Source of the DNA: Notolepis coatsorum
Lineage: Eukaryota; Chordata; Actinopteri; Aulopiformes; Paralepididae
Reading direction: 5' to 3'
Assembly: GCA_963971535.1 (NCBI GenBank)
Contig: OZ020585.1
Location: 160,200,211-160,264,210 of the forward strand
DNA length: 64,000 bases
Notes under the pieces: model-generated
Database searches by the model: none
Told to the model about the DNA's origin: nothing
Seen by the model: the letters and a program-made list of their open reading frames with translations, nothing else
In this document: positions 1-11,375 of the stretch, piece after piece
Numbering within the stretch: position 1 is the stretch's first letter
How the letters are laid out: each line of letters opens with the position of its first letter
Position numbers and translations under genes: made by a program

Positions 1-97
1 TTTTCTAAATAAATCATAGTGGTTAAAAAATTTGGGTTGCGACTTAATGACTAAGGAAAATGTTGGGTCCCGAGGCTAGACCAGTTGAGAACCACTG
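1..97. mobile_element. Right-hand end of a hAT-like element (entering from outside the window)
   Basis: The stretch ends with gagaaccactg at 97, which closely matches the terminal inverted repeat of the complete short element at 146-409 (gagaaccgctg). The base run after it, atctag, resembles the target duplication of that second element. The left end lies outside the window. No coding sequence is visible. The assignment rests on this one terminus and is tentative. Confidence 0.45.
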
Positions 98-103
98 ATC
101 TAG

Positions 104-125
104 TATCAAACCCCTTCCTCTGTTA
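104..125. repeat. 22-bp direct repeat, second copy at 422-443
   Basis: The 22 bases at 104-125 (beginning tatcaaacccc) recur exactly at 422-443, just beyond each of the two hAT-like right ends. The flank was therefore duplicated together with, or by recombination between, the two hAT-like termini. This is seen directly; the mechanism is inference. Confidence 0.85.
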
Positions 126-145
126 ACTTACGATACCATCTAGAG

Positions 146-409
146 CAGGGGTTCTCAAATATATTCATTTATAATTTCAACATGGAATTAAGGAATATCA
201 CAATAAAAGCACACGTTGTTGAACTTGATCATGCATATTTATTAGAACATTTTATTACACATTTATAAAACGAGGCATATTTAGCCAAAATATGTTGCCA
301 GAACATTAAAAACAGAACATACATTTTTTTTTACTTGCCAATGCGTCACCCCACTGTCACCTACCCACGACCCCACTTTGGGTCGCGACCTGTAGTTTGA
401 GAACCGCTG
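146..409. mobile_element. Short non-autonomous hAT element (Charlie-like ends)
   Basis: The 264-bp element starts caggggttctcaaa and ends tttgagaaccgctg, an imperfect terminal inverted repeat of the CAG-type seen in hAT (Charlie-like) transposons. It is bounded by an exact 8-bp target duplication, atctagag, at 138-145 and 410-417; this length is characteristic of hAT. The interior is AT-rich and non-coding, so it would depend on a transposase supplied elsewhere. The superfamily call is firm; the subfamily is inferred. Confidence 0.85.
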
Positions 410-530
410 ATCTAGAGTATGTATCAAACCCCTTCCTCTGTTAGGGTACCAGATGGTTTAGGGTTAAACTATAGAGGGTCTCTGAGGGCAGCAGTCACAT
501 CTCATATGACTCACAGCAGAAGGAGGGAAA

Positions 531-1348
531 CACAGAGTACAGTATAATAAGTATAATCCACTGCATCATACTGAACACAGAGTACAGTATAATCCAGCTC
601 ATACTGAACACAGAGTACAGTATAATCCACTGCATCATACTGAACACAGAGTACAGTATAATCCAGCTCATACTGAACACAGAGTACAGTATAATCCACT
701 GCATCATACTGAACACAGAGTACAGTATAATCCAGCTCATATTGAACACAGAGTACAGTATAATCCAGCTCATATTGAACACAGAGTACAGTATAATCCA
801 CTGCATCATACTGAACACAGAGTACAGTATAATCCAGCTCATACTGAACACAGAGTACAGTATAATCCAGCTCATATTGAACACAGTGTACAGTATAATC
901 CACTGCATCATACTGAACACAGAGTACAGTATAATCCAGCTCATATTGAACACAGAGTACAGTATAATCCACTCCACAGTGTACAGTATAATCCACTGCA
1001 TCATACTGAACACAGAGTACAGTATAATCCACTGCATCATACTGAACACAGAGTACAGTATAATCCAGCTCATACTGAACATAGAGTACAGTATAATCCA
1101 CTGCATCATACTGAACACAGAGTACAGTCTAATCCACTCCACAGAGTACATTATAATCCACTGCATCATACTGAACACAGAGTACATTATAATCCACTGC
1201 ATCATATTGAACACAGAGTACAGTATAATCCACTGCATCATATTGAACACAGAGTACAGTATAATCTAGCTCATATTGAACACAGAGTACAGTATAATCC
1301 AGCTCATATTGAAAACAGAGTACAGTATAATCCAGCTCATACTGAACA
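531..1348. repeat. 33/36-bp minisatellite
   Basis: About 24 tandem units begin cacagagtacagtataatcc. Two unit lengths alternate: 33 bp, continuing with agctcatactgaa, and 36 bp, continuing with actgcatcatactgaa. Both lengths are multiples of three, so frames stay open on both strands and produce spurious repetitive peptides of up to 251 codons. There is no start context, codon bias or homology to suggest a gene. Confidence 0.97.
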
Positions 1349-1845
1349 GCTCTGTGGACAATAAAAATCAAAGTTGCCAAAACAAAGCTTTGAATTTCAA
1401 CCCCACAAAAACGTCTGTGTAAAAAAATAAAGAAACCCGGGCCCATATAAACCAGGCATAGTAAACACAGGAAACACTGCACTGTATTTGAATCCAATGA
1501 AAATGATAATGCTGGAACAATGTCCCCGGGCGCTGTAGCCGCTACCTGACGTCGCTGCCCAAGTTACAAGGCTGACGCCGGCGCGGCGGCCCCCTGTTTT
1601 TATTGGAACGCCGGCGCGAGAGAGCGTTAGCGGCTTCCTGCATAAATATTTAGGGTAAATACTCTGTATATCATTTCTCTTCACACTTGAATCGCATTAT
1701 GATTTCCATGCAGACTCAGGTGAGCCGGGGTCAGTGGGACTAAATTACGTGAGTCTCTGGAAGCAGCTGCCCTGCACTGCGTCTTTAACCATGCTTGGCT
1801 GGTTAAGCTATCAAAAGCCGCTTGTACATGCATCATAAAGAACAT
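1349..1845. other. Intergenic stretch with a GC/CpG-rich patch
   Basis: No gene or mobile element was recognised. Around 1520-1640 the composition switches to GC-rich with many CpGs, unlike the AT-rich surroundings. It could be an old regulatory island, but nothing in the sequence proves it. Confidence 0.4.
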
Positions 1846-1888
1846 TGTGTGTGTGTGTGTGTGTGTGTGTGTCTGTGTGTGTGTGTGT
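1846..1888. repeat. (GT)n microsatellite
   Basis: A run of GT dinucleotides about 43 bp long with one interruption (gtctgtg) near the middle. Confidence 0.98.
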
Positions 1889-2332
1889 TTAAAACGGTAT
1901 TAAAATGCTGTTGACCCTTAAAATTAGAAAGAGGAACGCGCAAACTCTTTGCATGGCAATTATTTCACGTCCATCGTGTGAGGAAGGGGGGGTGGGGGAC
2001 GTACGGCTGAGGCCCCTTTGAAATTTATTGACAGCCCGGGCAGAAGTGTGCCGTGGTTCGTTTATGACGATGGGGCGTGATGACATCATGCCATAAAAAG
2101 CTGCCACGGGGGTCAGAGGGCGTAAGCGGCATGGCTCTCAGAATCTCTGTGTTTGTTATGCATGAATATAATATATATATTATATCAGAGGAGCAGGTCT
2201 GTAGTCGCTTCCTGCCTGCTCTACTGTTCCTGAATGATGAAAACCAGCGCTGCTTGGTGTTATAATATTATATAAATTGTTATGGATAATCCTGAGGCCG
2301 GTATTTTATTGTGATACGAATATTCTTGCTAA
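1889..2332. other. Intergenic, nothing recognised
   Basis: Short frames only, with no recognisable motif or repeat apart from a brief (AT)n stretch near 2168-2182. Confidence 0.5.
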
Positions 2333-2890
2333 CAAGGAGGCTCTTTGATGAACTAACATCTGTCTGTACATACCTGCATATTATCCTTTTTACATATCTG
2401 TAGATACTATCTATATCTGTACATATCCCAATTACCTACTCTTACTAGTTACGCTGCTGGCCAATATGACTTACTACCATAGTGTCTTTATACCTGTATC
2501 ACTGTACATATTAATACTATATCTATATCTATACATATCCCAATTACCTACTCTTACTAGTTACGCTGCTGGCCAATATGACTTACTACCATAGTGTCTT
2601 TATACCTGTATCACTGTACATATTAATACTACAACTCTGTGTACATACATCTGATTAACACTATTACTCTAATTTATATATTGTATACCCAGTTTAATCA
2701 CCTGTACATTGTAGGCTATATTACTATTGCACTTTACTGTTACATTTGCACTATATGGTTGGATGCCAAACTTATTTTCGTTGTACCGTACTTGCGCTGT
2801 ATGATGACAATACATTTGAATCGAATGTAATTTAATCTAATCTAATGTAATGTAATCTAATGTAATGTAATCTAATTTAATCTAATCTAA
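2333..2890 (+). mobile_element. Dispersed non-LTR retroelement 3' end (family T, copy 1)
   Basis: The stretch from about 2400 to 2820 recurs at 45640-46165 in this window, including ttacgctgctggcca and atgatgacaatacatttgaat. It ends in an irregular taatc/taatg simple-repeat tail (2825-2890), which is how many fish non-LTR 3' ends terminate. No reverse transcriptase frame is present, so it is a 5'-truncated 3' fragment. The clade is not determined; the label T is only for this window. Confidence 0.65.
2411..2634. repeat. 112-bp tandem duplication inside the family T element
   Basis: Two nearly identical head-to-tail copies start at about 2411 and 2523; each contains ttactagttacgctgctggc and differs from the other by very few bases. 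The second family T copy (45640-46165) has only one such unit, so the duplication arose in this copy. Confidence 0.85.
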
Positions 2891-3363
2891 GTGTTCCATG
2901 AAAAAATGTCAGTGGGTGAAACAGCCATGGGTGTCACTGGATATGGTCTTCAAAGCGTTTTCAAAGCGTATCTCGTTTTGAAGTACTCCTGTGACATCGT
3001 ATCAACGAGGCCCTTTCTCTCACAGAGGTTAAAGTGGCCCGCTCTGGTCCAGGTTCATGACGCATATTCATGTCATCTAGACATTTTAGGATTTTAGACA
3101 TGTTGGATATAAATGTCGATCGCTATTCTCTGTGTGCCTAAGCTCAGTGTGTAACAGTGTAAGCACAGTGTGCCTAAACTCAGTGTGTAAAAGTGTAAGC
3201 ACAGGCTATTTTGATAATTTACCTAATTTATAATAATTAGCTGCTGTATATTCATTAGCCTTTTAATTGGTTGGCTCAGGGGACTGCTAGTGATTCCAGT
3301 CAGTCAAACAAACTAATGATACAAGAACACACACACACACAGGGGGAGAGAGAGAGAGGGAGG
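2891..3363. other. Intergenic with a 36-bp direct duplication
   Basis: Two 36-bp copies lie head to tail at 3133-3168 and 3169-3204, beginning tgtgccta and ending aagcacag. Nothing else is recognised. Confidence 0.6.
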
Positions 3364-3368
3364 GAGAG

Positions 3369-3457
<89 letters not shown>
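3364..3457. repeat. (GA)n microsatellite
   Basis: Nearly pure AG dinucleotides from 3374 to 3457, preceded by a slightly imperfect start. Confidence 0.98.
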
Positions 3458-3458
<1 letters not shown>

Positions 3459-3737
3459 GGACAACATTCTCCTTACAGAAGACATCGTTGGCCTGAGCTG
3501 CTGTAGAGCGCTGTCCTTCCTCCAGTACAGCTGTCCGTTAAGCTTGACTCTGGACGTCCAGCCGTGTCCTCGGCGAGGACGAGAGACCTGTGACATCTGC
3601 ACTGACATGTCGGGGGATAATCCTTCATGTGATTGTCAGACAAACTGGGGGTCACTGGTGCTGGGGACGGGGGAGATGTTCAATCACAGAGCCTCCCTGT
3701 ACAGGTCCTCCAGCCAACATGCTCTCCTGCTCCCTCT

Positions 3738-4015
3738 TTCTCTCTATATCTGTCTCTCTCTCCCTCTCTCTCTCTCTCTCTCCCTCTGCCCCAACCTCCC
3801 ACAACCCTCTCTTTCTCTCTATCTCCCACTCTCTCTCGCTCTCTCCCTCTCTGTCTCTCCCCCTGTCTGTCTGTCTCTCTCTCTCTCTCTCCTTCTGTCT
3901 CTCTCTCCCTCTCTGTCTGTCTCTCTCTCCTTCTGTCTCTCTCTCCCTCTCTGTCTGCCTCTCTCTTCCTCTCTGTCTCTCTCTCTCCCTCTCTGTCTCT
4001 CTCTCTCCCGCTCTG

Positions 4016-4086
<71 letters not shown>
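3738..4086. repeat. CT-rich microsatellite with higher-order pattern
   Basis: Pyrimidine-only DNA is built from tctc runs mixed with ccctctgtctgt-type units (3840-4020) and ends in a pure (CT)n tract at 4017-4086. It lies about 280 bp from the (GA)n tract at 3364, so the two tracts could pair as an inverted pair of opposite-sense repeats. The frames through it encode only Ser/Leu repeats. Confidence 0.97.
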
Positions 4087-4087
<1 letters not shown>

Positions 4088-4389
4088 GCCCTCTGCTCCC
4101 TGCCCACAGCTGCTGGGCCTCCACTGGGAGAGAGCTGTATTATGTCTGGGTTAATTTACTGATTAATATCCGGCCACTAGACCCATCTTTCCCCAGATGA
4201 CCAATTAAAACCTCCGGCTGGCAGAGGAGGAGGGACCGGCAGCAGCAGGTTGCCGTTGGGGCCCGAGGCTGGGACAGAAGGTGGGTTCTGCTCTGGCCCC
4301 TTGGCTGGGAGCCGCCCAGACTATCTGTGACTCGTTGACTCTCGCGGGCAGAAGGACAAACGTATAGACCACGGACCGCCGTGATACTG
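4087..4389. other. Unique spacer, nothing recognised
   Basis: Moderately GC-rich DNA between the CT tract and the next GA-rich minisatellite. The similar spacer at 3458-3737 also shows no gene signature. Confidence 0.4.
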
Positions 4390-4558
4390 GGACCGGGGCG
4401 GACGAGAGAGGAGCGAGGGGGGGTGGGAGAGGAGAAAGGAGCTGGGGGAGAGGAGAGAGGAGCTGTTGAGAGAGGAGAGAGGAGGAGAGGGGAGCTGGGG
4501 AGAGAGGAGGAGAGAGGAGCTGGGGAGAGAGGAGAGAGGAGGAGAGGAGCTGTGAAGA
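4390..4558. repeat. GA-rich minisatellite, left part
   Basis: Imperfect units of the type gagaggagagaggagctg. It resumes with related units at 5008 on the far side of an L2-like LINE fragment, so the LINE probably landed inside one array. Confidence 0.9.
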
Positions 4559-5007
4559 GTCTCAACTCTCAATCTCTCAATGGTCTCTAACTACACACCC
4601 TCAAGACCCCTACGCTCTGCATCTTCTGGCCGCCTCAGACCTACTCCTATCCAAGCTCCGGGAGGGTCATCAAAGAGAAGTCGCCTATTCTCAGTCCTTG
4701 CCCCACAATGGTGGAATGAACTACCCACCCCAGTTAGGACAGCCGAAACACGTCCAATCTTTCGCCGTCGACTAAAGACGCACTTCTTCAACCATTATCT
4801 GAATAAAAAAAAAAAAAAAAAAAAAAAAAACTAACTAACCTTACTGTCATGCACTTGTCCTAATAAACTAACCTACACTGTAGCACTCAACACTTTGATG
4901 AACATTGTTGCTCAGCTGATAGAGTTGTGCCCTACCTGATGGCTTGTCGTACAGAACATGTAAGTCGCTTTGGATAAAAGCGTCAGCTAAATGAGTAAAT
5001 GTAAATG
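4559..5007 (+). mobile_element. L2-like LINE, 3' fragment with reverse-transcriptase C-terminal coding remnant
   Basis: Codons 4580-4800 encode an 80-residue C-terminal piece containing SRPLRSASSGRL, APQWWNELP and RLKTHFFNHYL, typical of the end of L2/Rex-type LINE ORF2 downstream of the reverse transcriptase domain. An A-run then leads to a 3' UTR ending with gtcgctttggataaaagcgt and a short aaatg-type tail, the common fish L2 terminus. The endonuclease and catalytic domains are absent, so this is a dead 5'-truncated copy. A second copy lies on the minus strand at 16118-16780. Confidence 0.85.
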
Positions 5008-5686
5008 GAGAGAGGAGGAGCTGTGGAGAGAGGAGAGAAGAGGAGAGGGGAGATAGGAGGAGAGGGGAGATAGGAGGAGAGAGGAGAGAGGGTGACAGGT
5101 GAGCTGTGGAGAGAGGAGAAGAAGGAGCTGGGGAGAGAGGAGGAGAATAAGCTGGAGAGAGAGGAGAAAGGAGGAGAAGGAACTGAGGAGAGAGAATGAG
5201 CTGGAGAGAGAGGAGGAGAAGGAGCTGGAGAGAGAGGAGGAGAAGGAGCTGAGGAGAGAGGAGGATAGATGAGGAGAAGGAGCTGGGGAGAGAGGAGAGA
5301 GGAGGAGAAGGAACTTGAGAGAGAGGAGAGAGGAGGAGAAGGAACTGGAGAGAGAGGAGAAGGAACTGGAGAGAGAGGAGAGAGGAGGAGAAGGAACTGG
5401 AGAAGGAACTGGAGAGAGGAGGAGAAGGAACTGGAGAGAGAGGAGGAGAAGGAACTGGAGAAAGAGGAGAGAGGAGAAGAAGGAACTGGAGAGAGAGGAG
5501 GAGAAGGAACTGGAGAGAGAGGAGAGAGGAGGAGAAGGAACTGGAGAGAGAGGAGAAGGAACTGGAGAGAGAGGAGAGAGGAGGAGAAGGAACTGGAGAG
5601 AGAGGAGATAGGAGGAGAAGGAACTGGAGAGAGAGGAGAGAGGAGGAGAAGGAACTGGAGAGAGAGGAGAGGGGAGGAGAAGGTTC
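5008..5686. repeat. GA-rich minisatellite, right part
   Basis: The repeat is built on gaggagaaggaactggagag units of about 21-36 bp, all purine except single CT steps. The first part (5008-5280) uses gaggagctg units like those at 4390-4558. Open frames here (up to 233 codons) are low-complexity artefacts. Confidence 0.95.
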
Positions 5687-5985
5687 ACTGACTAAAAACC
5701 TCTGTTACCAGGATGGGAAGTGAGTAGAGTGACTGGAAGTCAATGAGGCATTTGAGTCGGACAGGAGTTGAATTGTCTCTTTTGTTTCGGGCTTTGGTTT
5801 TCGTTTTTCGTTTTTAAAAAGGCAATAGAATGACATGATGTGCCTAGATCACCAATGATAATGTACAGATAAATACATATATTTTGTACAGCACATTAGA
5901 AATATAACATATTTCATAATTGTAATGACAATATAACATTTACTTAGTAACACCAGAATATCTGATCCATATTTTAAACCGATAA
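5687..5985. other. AT-rich intergenic, nothing recognised
   Basis: No frame, repeat or motif of note. Confidence 0.4.
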
Positions 5986-6330
5986 GGGAAACAGACCCTC
6001 ATCTGCACCTTTGTTTACACTTTATTTTTCTCATATTTCTATATTCAGAGTTAATTATATTGGTTACACTTTTTTCATTTTTCTCATATTTTCATGTTCA
6101 CATAAAGTTGTATTGCCTATATTTATGTCTTTCTACTATTACTAATATTGCCTATATTTATGTCTTTCTACTATTACTACTATTGCCTATATTTATGTAT
6201 TTCTACTATTACTACTATTGCCTATATTTATGTCTTTCTACTATTACTACTATTGCCTATATTTATGTCTTTCTACTATTACCCTGCCCATACCTGTACA
6301 TCCCCTCCCCCATGCCATTGGGAATATACT
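5986..6330 (+). mobile_element. Dispersed non-LTR 3' end (family P, copy 1) with internal tandem expansion
   Basis: It shares ctcatctgcacc, gagttaattatattg, tattgcctatatttatgtct and cctgcccatacctgtac with copies at 20415-20545, 37131-37440 (minus) and 47280-47480. The minus copy carries the fish LINE terminus that on the plus strand reads tttattgatccccttgggg, so the family is probably the 3' end of a LINE. In this copy a 36-bp segment starting tattgcctatatttatg is repeated five times (about 6110-6290). Non-coding. Confidence 0.65.
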
Positions 6331-7078
6331 GCATTTCATTTCTATTGATCATTTATAATATAAACATGTATCATTTATAATACACATGATCAGAAATGTG
6401 ACCATGGAAGCCAAGGAAGCTAGTTCTCTACATTTCCAGTGCTGGGAGAGTATTAACAGTCAGAGTGCTGTCTGTAAAGGGAGGTGTTGTCTTCAGGATA
6501 ATAAAGCTCCCTGCTATATTTAGAAGAGCCCATCTGAATACAGGTCTTAATACTGACACAAACCATATAAATGGGCTGAAGTTGCCATGGAAACACTGTA
6601 AATACAATGGCCGCTACTGCAGCTCTGAGAGCAAAGGTAATTAATAACTGAATTATGGGATGGAGACAGGAAGCCAGACAGACCCGTGCAGCCTCTCTCT
6701 CTCTCTGGGTCCCTTGGTGAAGGAGAGACTCGGTGCAAACAGTTGTACTTCTTCTGGGTCAGATAAAACAGAGAGGGATCTGGGCCATCTCTGCTGAGGG
6801 AGAAAAAGGCCAGGGACAGAATTGATGGCCCATTTCATTATGTAATTACCTCTTTAACTCCCCTGTTCTAAGCAATCGCTCTTTAAACTCAAGCTCAAGG
6901 TAATGTATGCCGAGATATGAAAGTAGTCTTGCAGACAGATAATTCAGTAAATAGCTATAATCTTTGCATCACCTTTAACCAGCCTAGAGCTGGCTTAATA
7001 TGTCATCTTTCAAACCTTGACTTAGAGAAGCTCCAGACGAGGACCTGCGGCAGGGAGCGGGCCGGCTGGTTCTGCTGA
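6331..7078. other. Unique intergenic DNA
   Basis: No gene recognised. The part from about 6830 to 7020 is unusually free of simple repeats and holds AT-rich motifs such as gataattcagtaaatag and taatatgtcatc. It could be conserved non-coding DNA, but that cannot be shown without other genomes. Confidence 0.35.
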
Positions 7079-9260
7079 GAGCAGCACAGAGCGGAGCTTA
7101 GAGAGCAGCACAAAGCAGCACAGAGCAGAGCTTAGAGAGCAGCACAAAGCAGCACAGAGCAGAGCTTAGAGAGCAGCACAAAGCAGCACAGAGCGGAGCT
7201 TAGAGAGCAGCACAGAGCAGAGCTTAGAGAGCAGCACAAAGCAGCACAGAGCAGAGCTTAGAGAGCAGCACAAAGCAGCACAGAGCAGAGCTTAGAGAGC
7301 AGCACAAAGCAGCACAGAGCGGAGCTTAGAGAGCAGCACAGAGCAGAGCTTAGAGAGCAGCACAGAGCAGAGCTTACAGAGCAGCACAGAGCAGAGCTTA
7401 CAGAGCAGCACAGAGCAGAGCTTACAGAGCAGCACAGAGCAGAGCTTACAGAGCAGCACAGAGCAGAGCTTACAGAGCAGCACAGAGCAGAGCTTACAGA
7501 GCAGCACAGAGCAGAGCTTACAGAGCAGAGCTTACAGAGCAGCACAGAGCAGCACAGAGCAGAGCTTACAGAGCAGCACAGAGCGGAGCTTAGAGAGCAG
7601 CACAGAGCAGAGCTTAGAGAGCAGCACAGAGCAGAGCTTACAGAGCAGCACAGAGCAGAGCTTACAGAGCAGAGCTTACAGAGCAGCACAGAGCAGCACA
7701 GAGCAGAGCTTACAGAGCAGCACAGAGCGGAGCTTAGAGAGCAGCACAGAGCGGAGCTTAGAGAGCAGCACAGAGCAGCACAGAGCAGCACAGAGCGGAG
7801 CTTACAGAGCAGCACAGAGCAGCACAGAGCAGAGCTTACAGAGCAGCACAGAGCAGCACAGAGCAGAGCAGAGCGGAGCTTACAGAGCAGCACAGAGCAG
7901 CACAGAGCGGAGCTTACAGAGCAGCACAGAGCAGCACAGAGCAGAGCAGCACAGAGCAGCACAGAGCAGAGCAGAGCGGAGCTTACAGAGCAGCACAGAG
8001 CAGCACAGAGCGGAGCTTACAGAGCAGCACAGAGCAGCACAAAGCAGAGCTTACAGAGCAGCACAGAGCGGAGCTTAGAGAGCAGCACAGAGCGGAGCTT
8101 AGAGAGCAGCACAGAGCAGAGCTTAGAGAGCAGCACAGAGCAGAGCTTAGAGAGCAGCACAGAGCGGAGCTTAGAGAGCAGCACAGAGCTTACAGAGCAG
8201 CACAGAGCGGAGCTTAGAGAGCAGCACAGAGCAGAGCTTAGAGAGCAGCACAGAGCAGAGCTTAGAGAGCAGCACAGAGCGGAGCTTAGAGAGCAGCACA
8301 GAGCTTACAGAGCAGCACAGAGCGGAGCTTAGAGAGCAGCACAGAGCAGAGCTTACAGAGCAGCACAGAGCAGCACAGAGCAGCACAGAGCGGAGCTTAC
8401 AGAGCAGCACAGAGCAGCACAGAGCGGAGCTTACAGAGCAGCACAGAGCGGAGCTTACAGAGCAGCACAGAGCAGCACAGAGCAGAGCTTACAGAGCAGC
8501 ACAGAGCAGCACAGAGCAGAGCTTACAGAGCAGCACAGAGCAGAGCTTACAGAGCAGCACAGAGCAGAGCTTACAGAGCAGAGCTTACAGAGCAGAGCTT
8601 ACAGAGCAGCACAGAGCAGAGCTTACAGAGCAGCACAGAGCAGAGCTTACAGAGCAGCACAGAGCAGAGCTTACAGAGCAGCACAGATCAGAGCTTACAG
8701 AGCAGAGCTTACAGAGCAGAGCTTACAGAGCAGCACAGAGCAGAGCTTACAGAGCAGAGCTTACAGAGCAGCACAGAGCAGAGCTTACAGAGCAGCACAG
8801 AGCAGCACAGAGCAGAGCTTACAGAGCAGAGCTTACAGAGCAGCACAGAGAAGCACAGAGCAGAGCTTACAGAGCAGAGCTTACAGAGCAGCACAGAGCA
8901 GAGCTTACAGAGCAGAGCTTACAGAGCAGCACAGAGCAGAGCTTACAGAGCAGAGCTTACAGAGCAGCACAGAGCAGAGCTTACAGAGCAGCACAGAGCA
9001 GAGCTTACAGAGCAGCACAGAGCAGAACTTACAGAGCAGAGCTTACAGAGCAGCACAGAGAAGCACAGAGCAGAGCTTACAGAGCAGAGCTTACAGAGCA
9101 GAGCTTACAGAGCAGCACAGAGCAGAGCTTACAGAGCAGAGCTTACAGAGCAGCACAGAGCAGAGCTTACAGAGCAGAGCTTACAGAGCAGCACAGAGCA
9201 GCACAGAGCGGAGCTTACAGAGCAGAACATACAGAGAAGAACATACAGAGCAGAACATAC
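7079..9260. repeat. 2.2-kb minisatellite of 14- and 10-bp sub-units
   Basis: The array is made of cagagcagagctta (14 bp) and cagagcagca (10 bp) in varying order, mostly as 24-bp pairs, with g/c variants (gagagc versus cagagc). The last 30 bp (9231-9260) switch to cagaacatacagag, the unit of the array at 13158-15298. Between them lies a hAT insertion, so the two arrays were once one locus. Minus-strand frames encode only Cys/Ser/Leu repeats. Confidence 0.97.
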
Positions 9261-9965
9261 CAGAGGTGTGGACTCGAGTCACATGACTTGGACTCGAGTC
9301 AGACTCGAGTCACGCATTTGATGACTTTAGACTTGACTTGACCAAAACAAAAAAGACTTTGACTTTGACACCAATGACTCGTGACTTCACTTGGACTTGA
9401 GCGTTTTGACTTGACAAGTCTTGATACATTCCCCCATGCCCAACGATAAAAAATTATGTTATTAAATGTGCCGTGAATTATTTCATTTCCAGTGAATATA
9501 CACTTCATTCGCGCAGCTCGCGTGTATATTTTCCCTAACAGAGTTGCACTTCCGCGTTCGTCCTGTCACCTGCGGAGATTGTGGGCATGTTTTATTCTTT
9601 CTGCGTTTACTTGAGACTGTCAATGGCGGCGCCCAGCGCCCAGCATTACACATGATATTGGATATCCTCAATAACGTTTTAGTTAAATGTAAATTGTGTC
9701 TTGGCTCTACTGCCCACTTTGTGTGAAAACATCCGACAGCATCCAATCAATTTGCGCGAGAGAAGAAGTGACGTCACGAACGTTAATAACGACGGATTCA
9801 GTGGAAAATTATACCAAAGATTGCTTCGTTTGCTTATAAAAACTATGTGGTAGTGGTCAACAAAAAACTATTTGCAGTATACAAAACGTGCAACTCGAAA
9901 ATCACAGATGGAGAAGCAACAACTTCATTTAAAGCTGCACAAATCGGTAAGTAACTCGGCTTGCT

Positions 9966-11135
9966 ATTGATTGATTGATTGCAAACGTTATTATCAGATT
10001 GCAGAATGTGTACAGTACAGTACGGCTCAATACACACAATTGTTAAGGGGATGCAGACCAGAGAAAGACTTGTTTACATCAGGGTCCCCCATTTTCAATT
10101 CATCATAATGACACATACGACATACAGATAGACAGTGCTGCTACATCTATACATTTATGACATACCAGATTTACAAATACAGTACTGTTTGTGATACAAA
10201 AAGAGAGTACATTTGACGTAGAAACTGTACATTGGAGGAGGTTGGGTAGGTGGGGTGGGGGGGACGGGACTGTACATTGGAGGTGGTTGGGTGGGTGGGG
10301 GGGGGGTTAGGTAGGCGGGTGGGGGAAACTGTACAAGCAAAACTGTACATTGTAATATCGACGAAACCATACTTGGTTCTAAGAAGAGGGTCTCGTGTAT
10401 TCTTGGGGTTAGGTCATTTACTGTACATTGGAGGGGGTTGGGGTAGGACATTTACAGGGGCCAGTTTCGAATTGCAGTCTCCCGTAGGTGTTCTTTGAGA
10501 GTGGTTTTGAAAGTGGGTAGTGATTCACATTCCTTTACAGCTGTGGGTAGGGCATTCCACATTGATGTGGCATAATTGCTAAATGTATTTAGTCCCTTGT
10601 TTGAGCCGAATCTGGGTTTAACATGATTTGTGGAGCTCCCTCTGGTGTTGTGGTTGTGGTATTCACTGACCTTTGGGAAGTATTTTGACATGTACATGGG
10701 TATCTTAGTGTATCTTGTAGACCAGGCCCATTGCAAGTTGCTGTACTCTGTCTTCTACTCTAAGCCATCCTAGATAGTCAAAGTGGGCAGGGGTGAGGTG
10801 GGTTCTAGGAGTAAGGTCAAGTAGTAGTCTGACCAGTTTGTTTTGTGATGTTTGTAATCTTGTTTTTAGCGCCTTTGAGGTACTTTGGTACCATGAGGTG
10901 CAAGCATAGTCGTAGTACCCTTGAATGAGTGCTCCTGCCAGTCTTCAGGGTATTCTTGTTTACCAGAGAGGAGATCCGGTACAAGAATCTAGTTTGTTGG
11001 TTGACTTTTTTTATTACATTGGATGCCATTTTGTCACAGGAAAGATTTGCTTCTAGGATGGAACCCAGGTAGGTAATTTCGTCTTTCCTTGTGACAATAT
11101 TTGTACCCACTGTAACTGAGAGAGCCATCGACACA
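9966..11135 (-). mobile_element. LINE family A (CR1/L2 group), 5'-truncated copy 1
   Basis: On the minus strand, 11134-10817 encodes a stretch with DEITYLGSILEANLSCDKM and FLYRISSLVNKNTLKT, and 10736-10452 encodes the ORF2 C-terminus with MYMSKYFPKVSEYH, GLNTFSNYATSMWNALP and CESLPTFKTTLKEHL. These match the longer copy at 24878-27115. A 3' UTR with GT/GGT-rich repeats (10215-10450) follows and ends in a (AATC)n tail at 9966. The catalytic domain is missing and the two coding pieces are in different frames, so it is dead. It sits inside the hAT element. Confidence 0.85.
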
Positions 11136-11276
11136 GTCAGTGTGGTAACGTTATCATTACATCCTAGATTGATACACGGCTGGCTAGGCAGTTGGTATAG
11201 TCATATAAAATAAAACAATCAGCAATGTCTCGGTTGATGAATGGCCAGCAGTAGTCTAACAGTACTGCTGCTCCTT

Positions 11277-11375
11277 AATTTTTTTTTATTGATTGACATT
11301 TGTATTAACAGATTGCAGAATGGGTACAATACAGTACGGCTCAATACAAACAATTGAAAAATACTTTTGTCATTG
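11277..11375 (-). mobile_element. LINE family A, short 3' end fragment
   Basis: About 100 bp matching the family A 3' terminus (cagattgcagaatgggtac on the plus strand) near an (A/T)-rich tail. It is a very short truncated insertion, or the far end of a rearranged copy 1. Confidence 0.7.

Noticed and set aside
9810-9960. Exon of the hAT transposase followed by a gtaagt donor
   Set aside because: One short stretch only, with no complete BED zinc finger. It is too weak to list as a feature and is mentioned only in the hAT entry.
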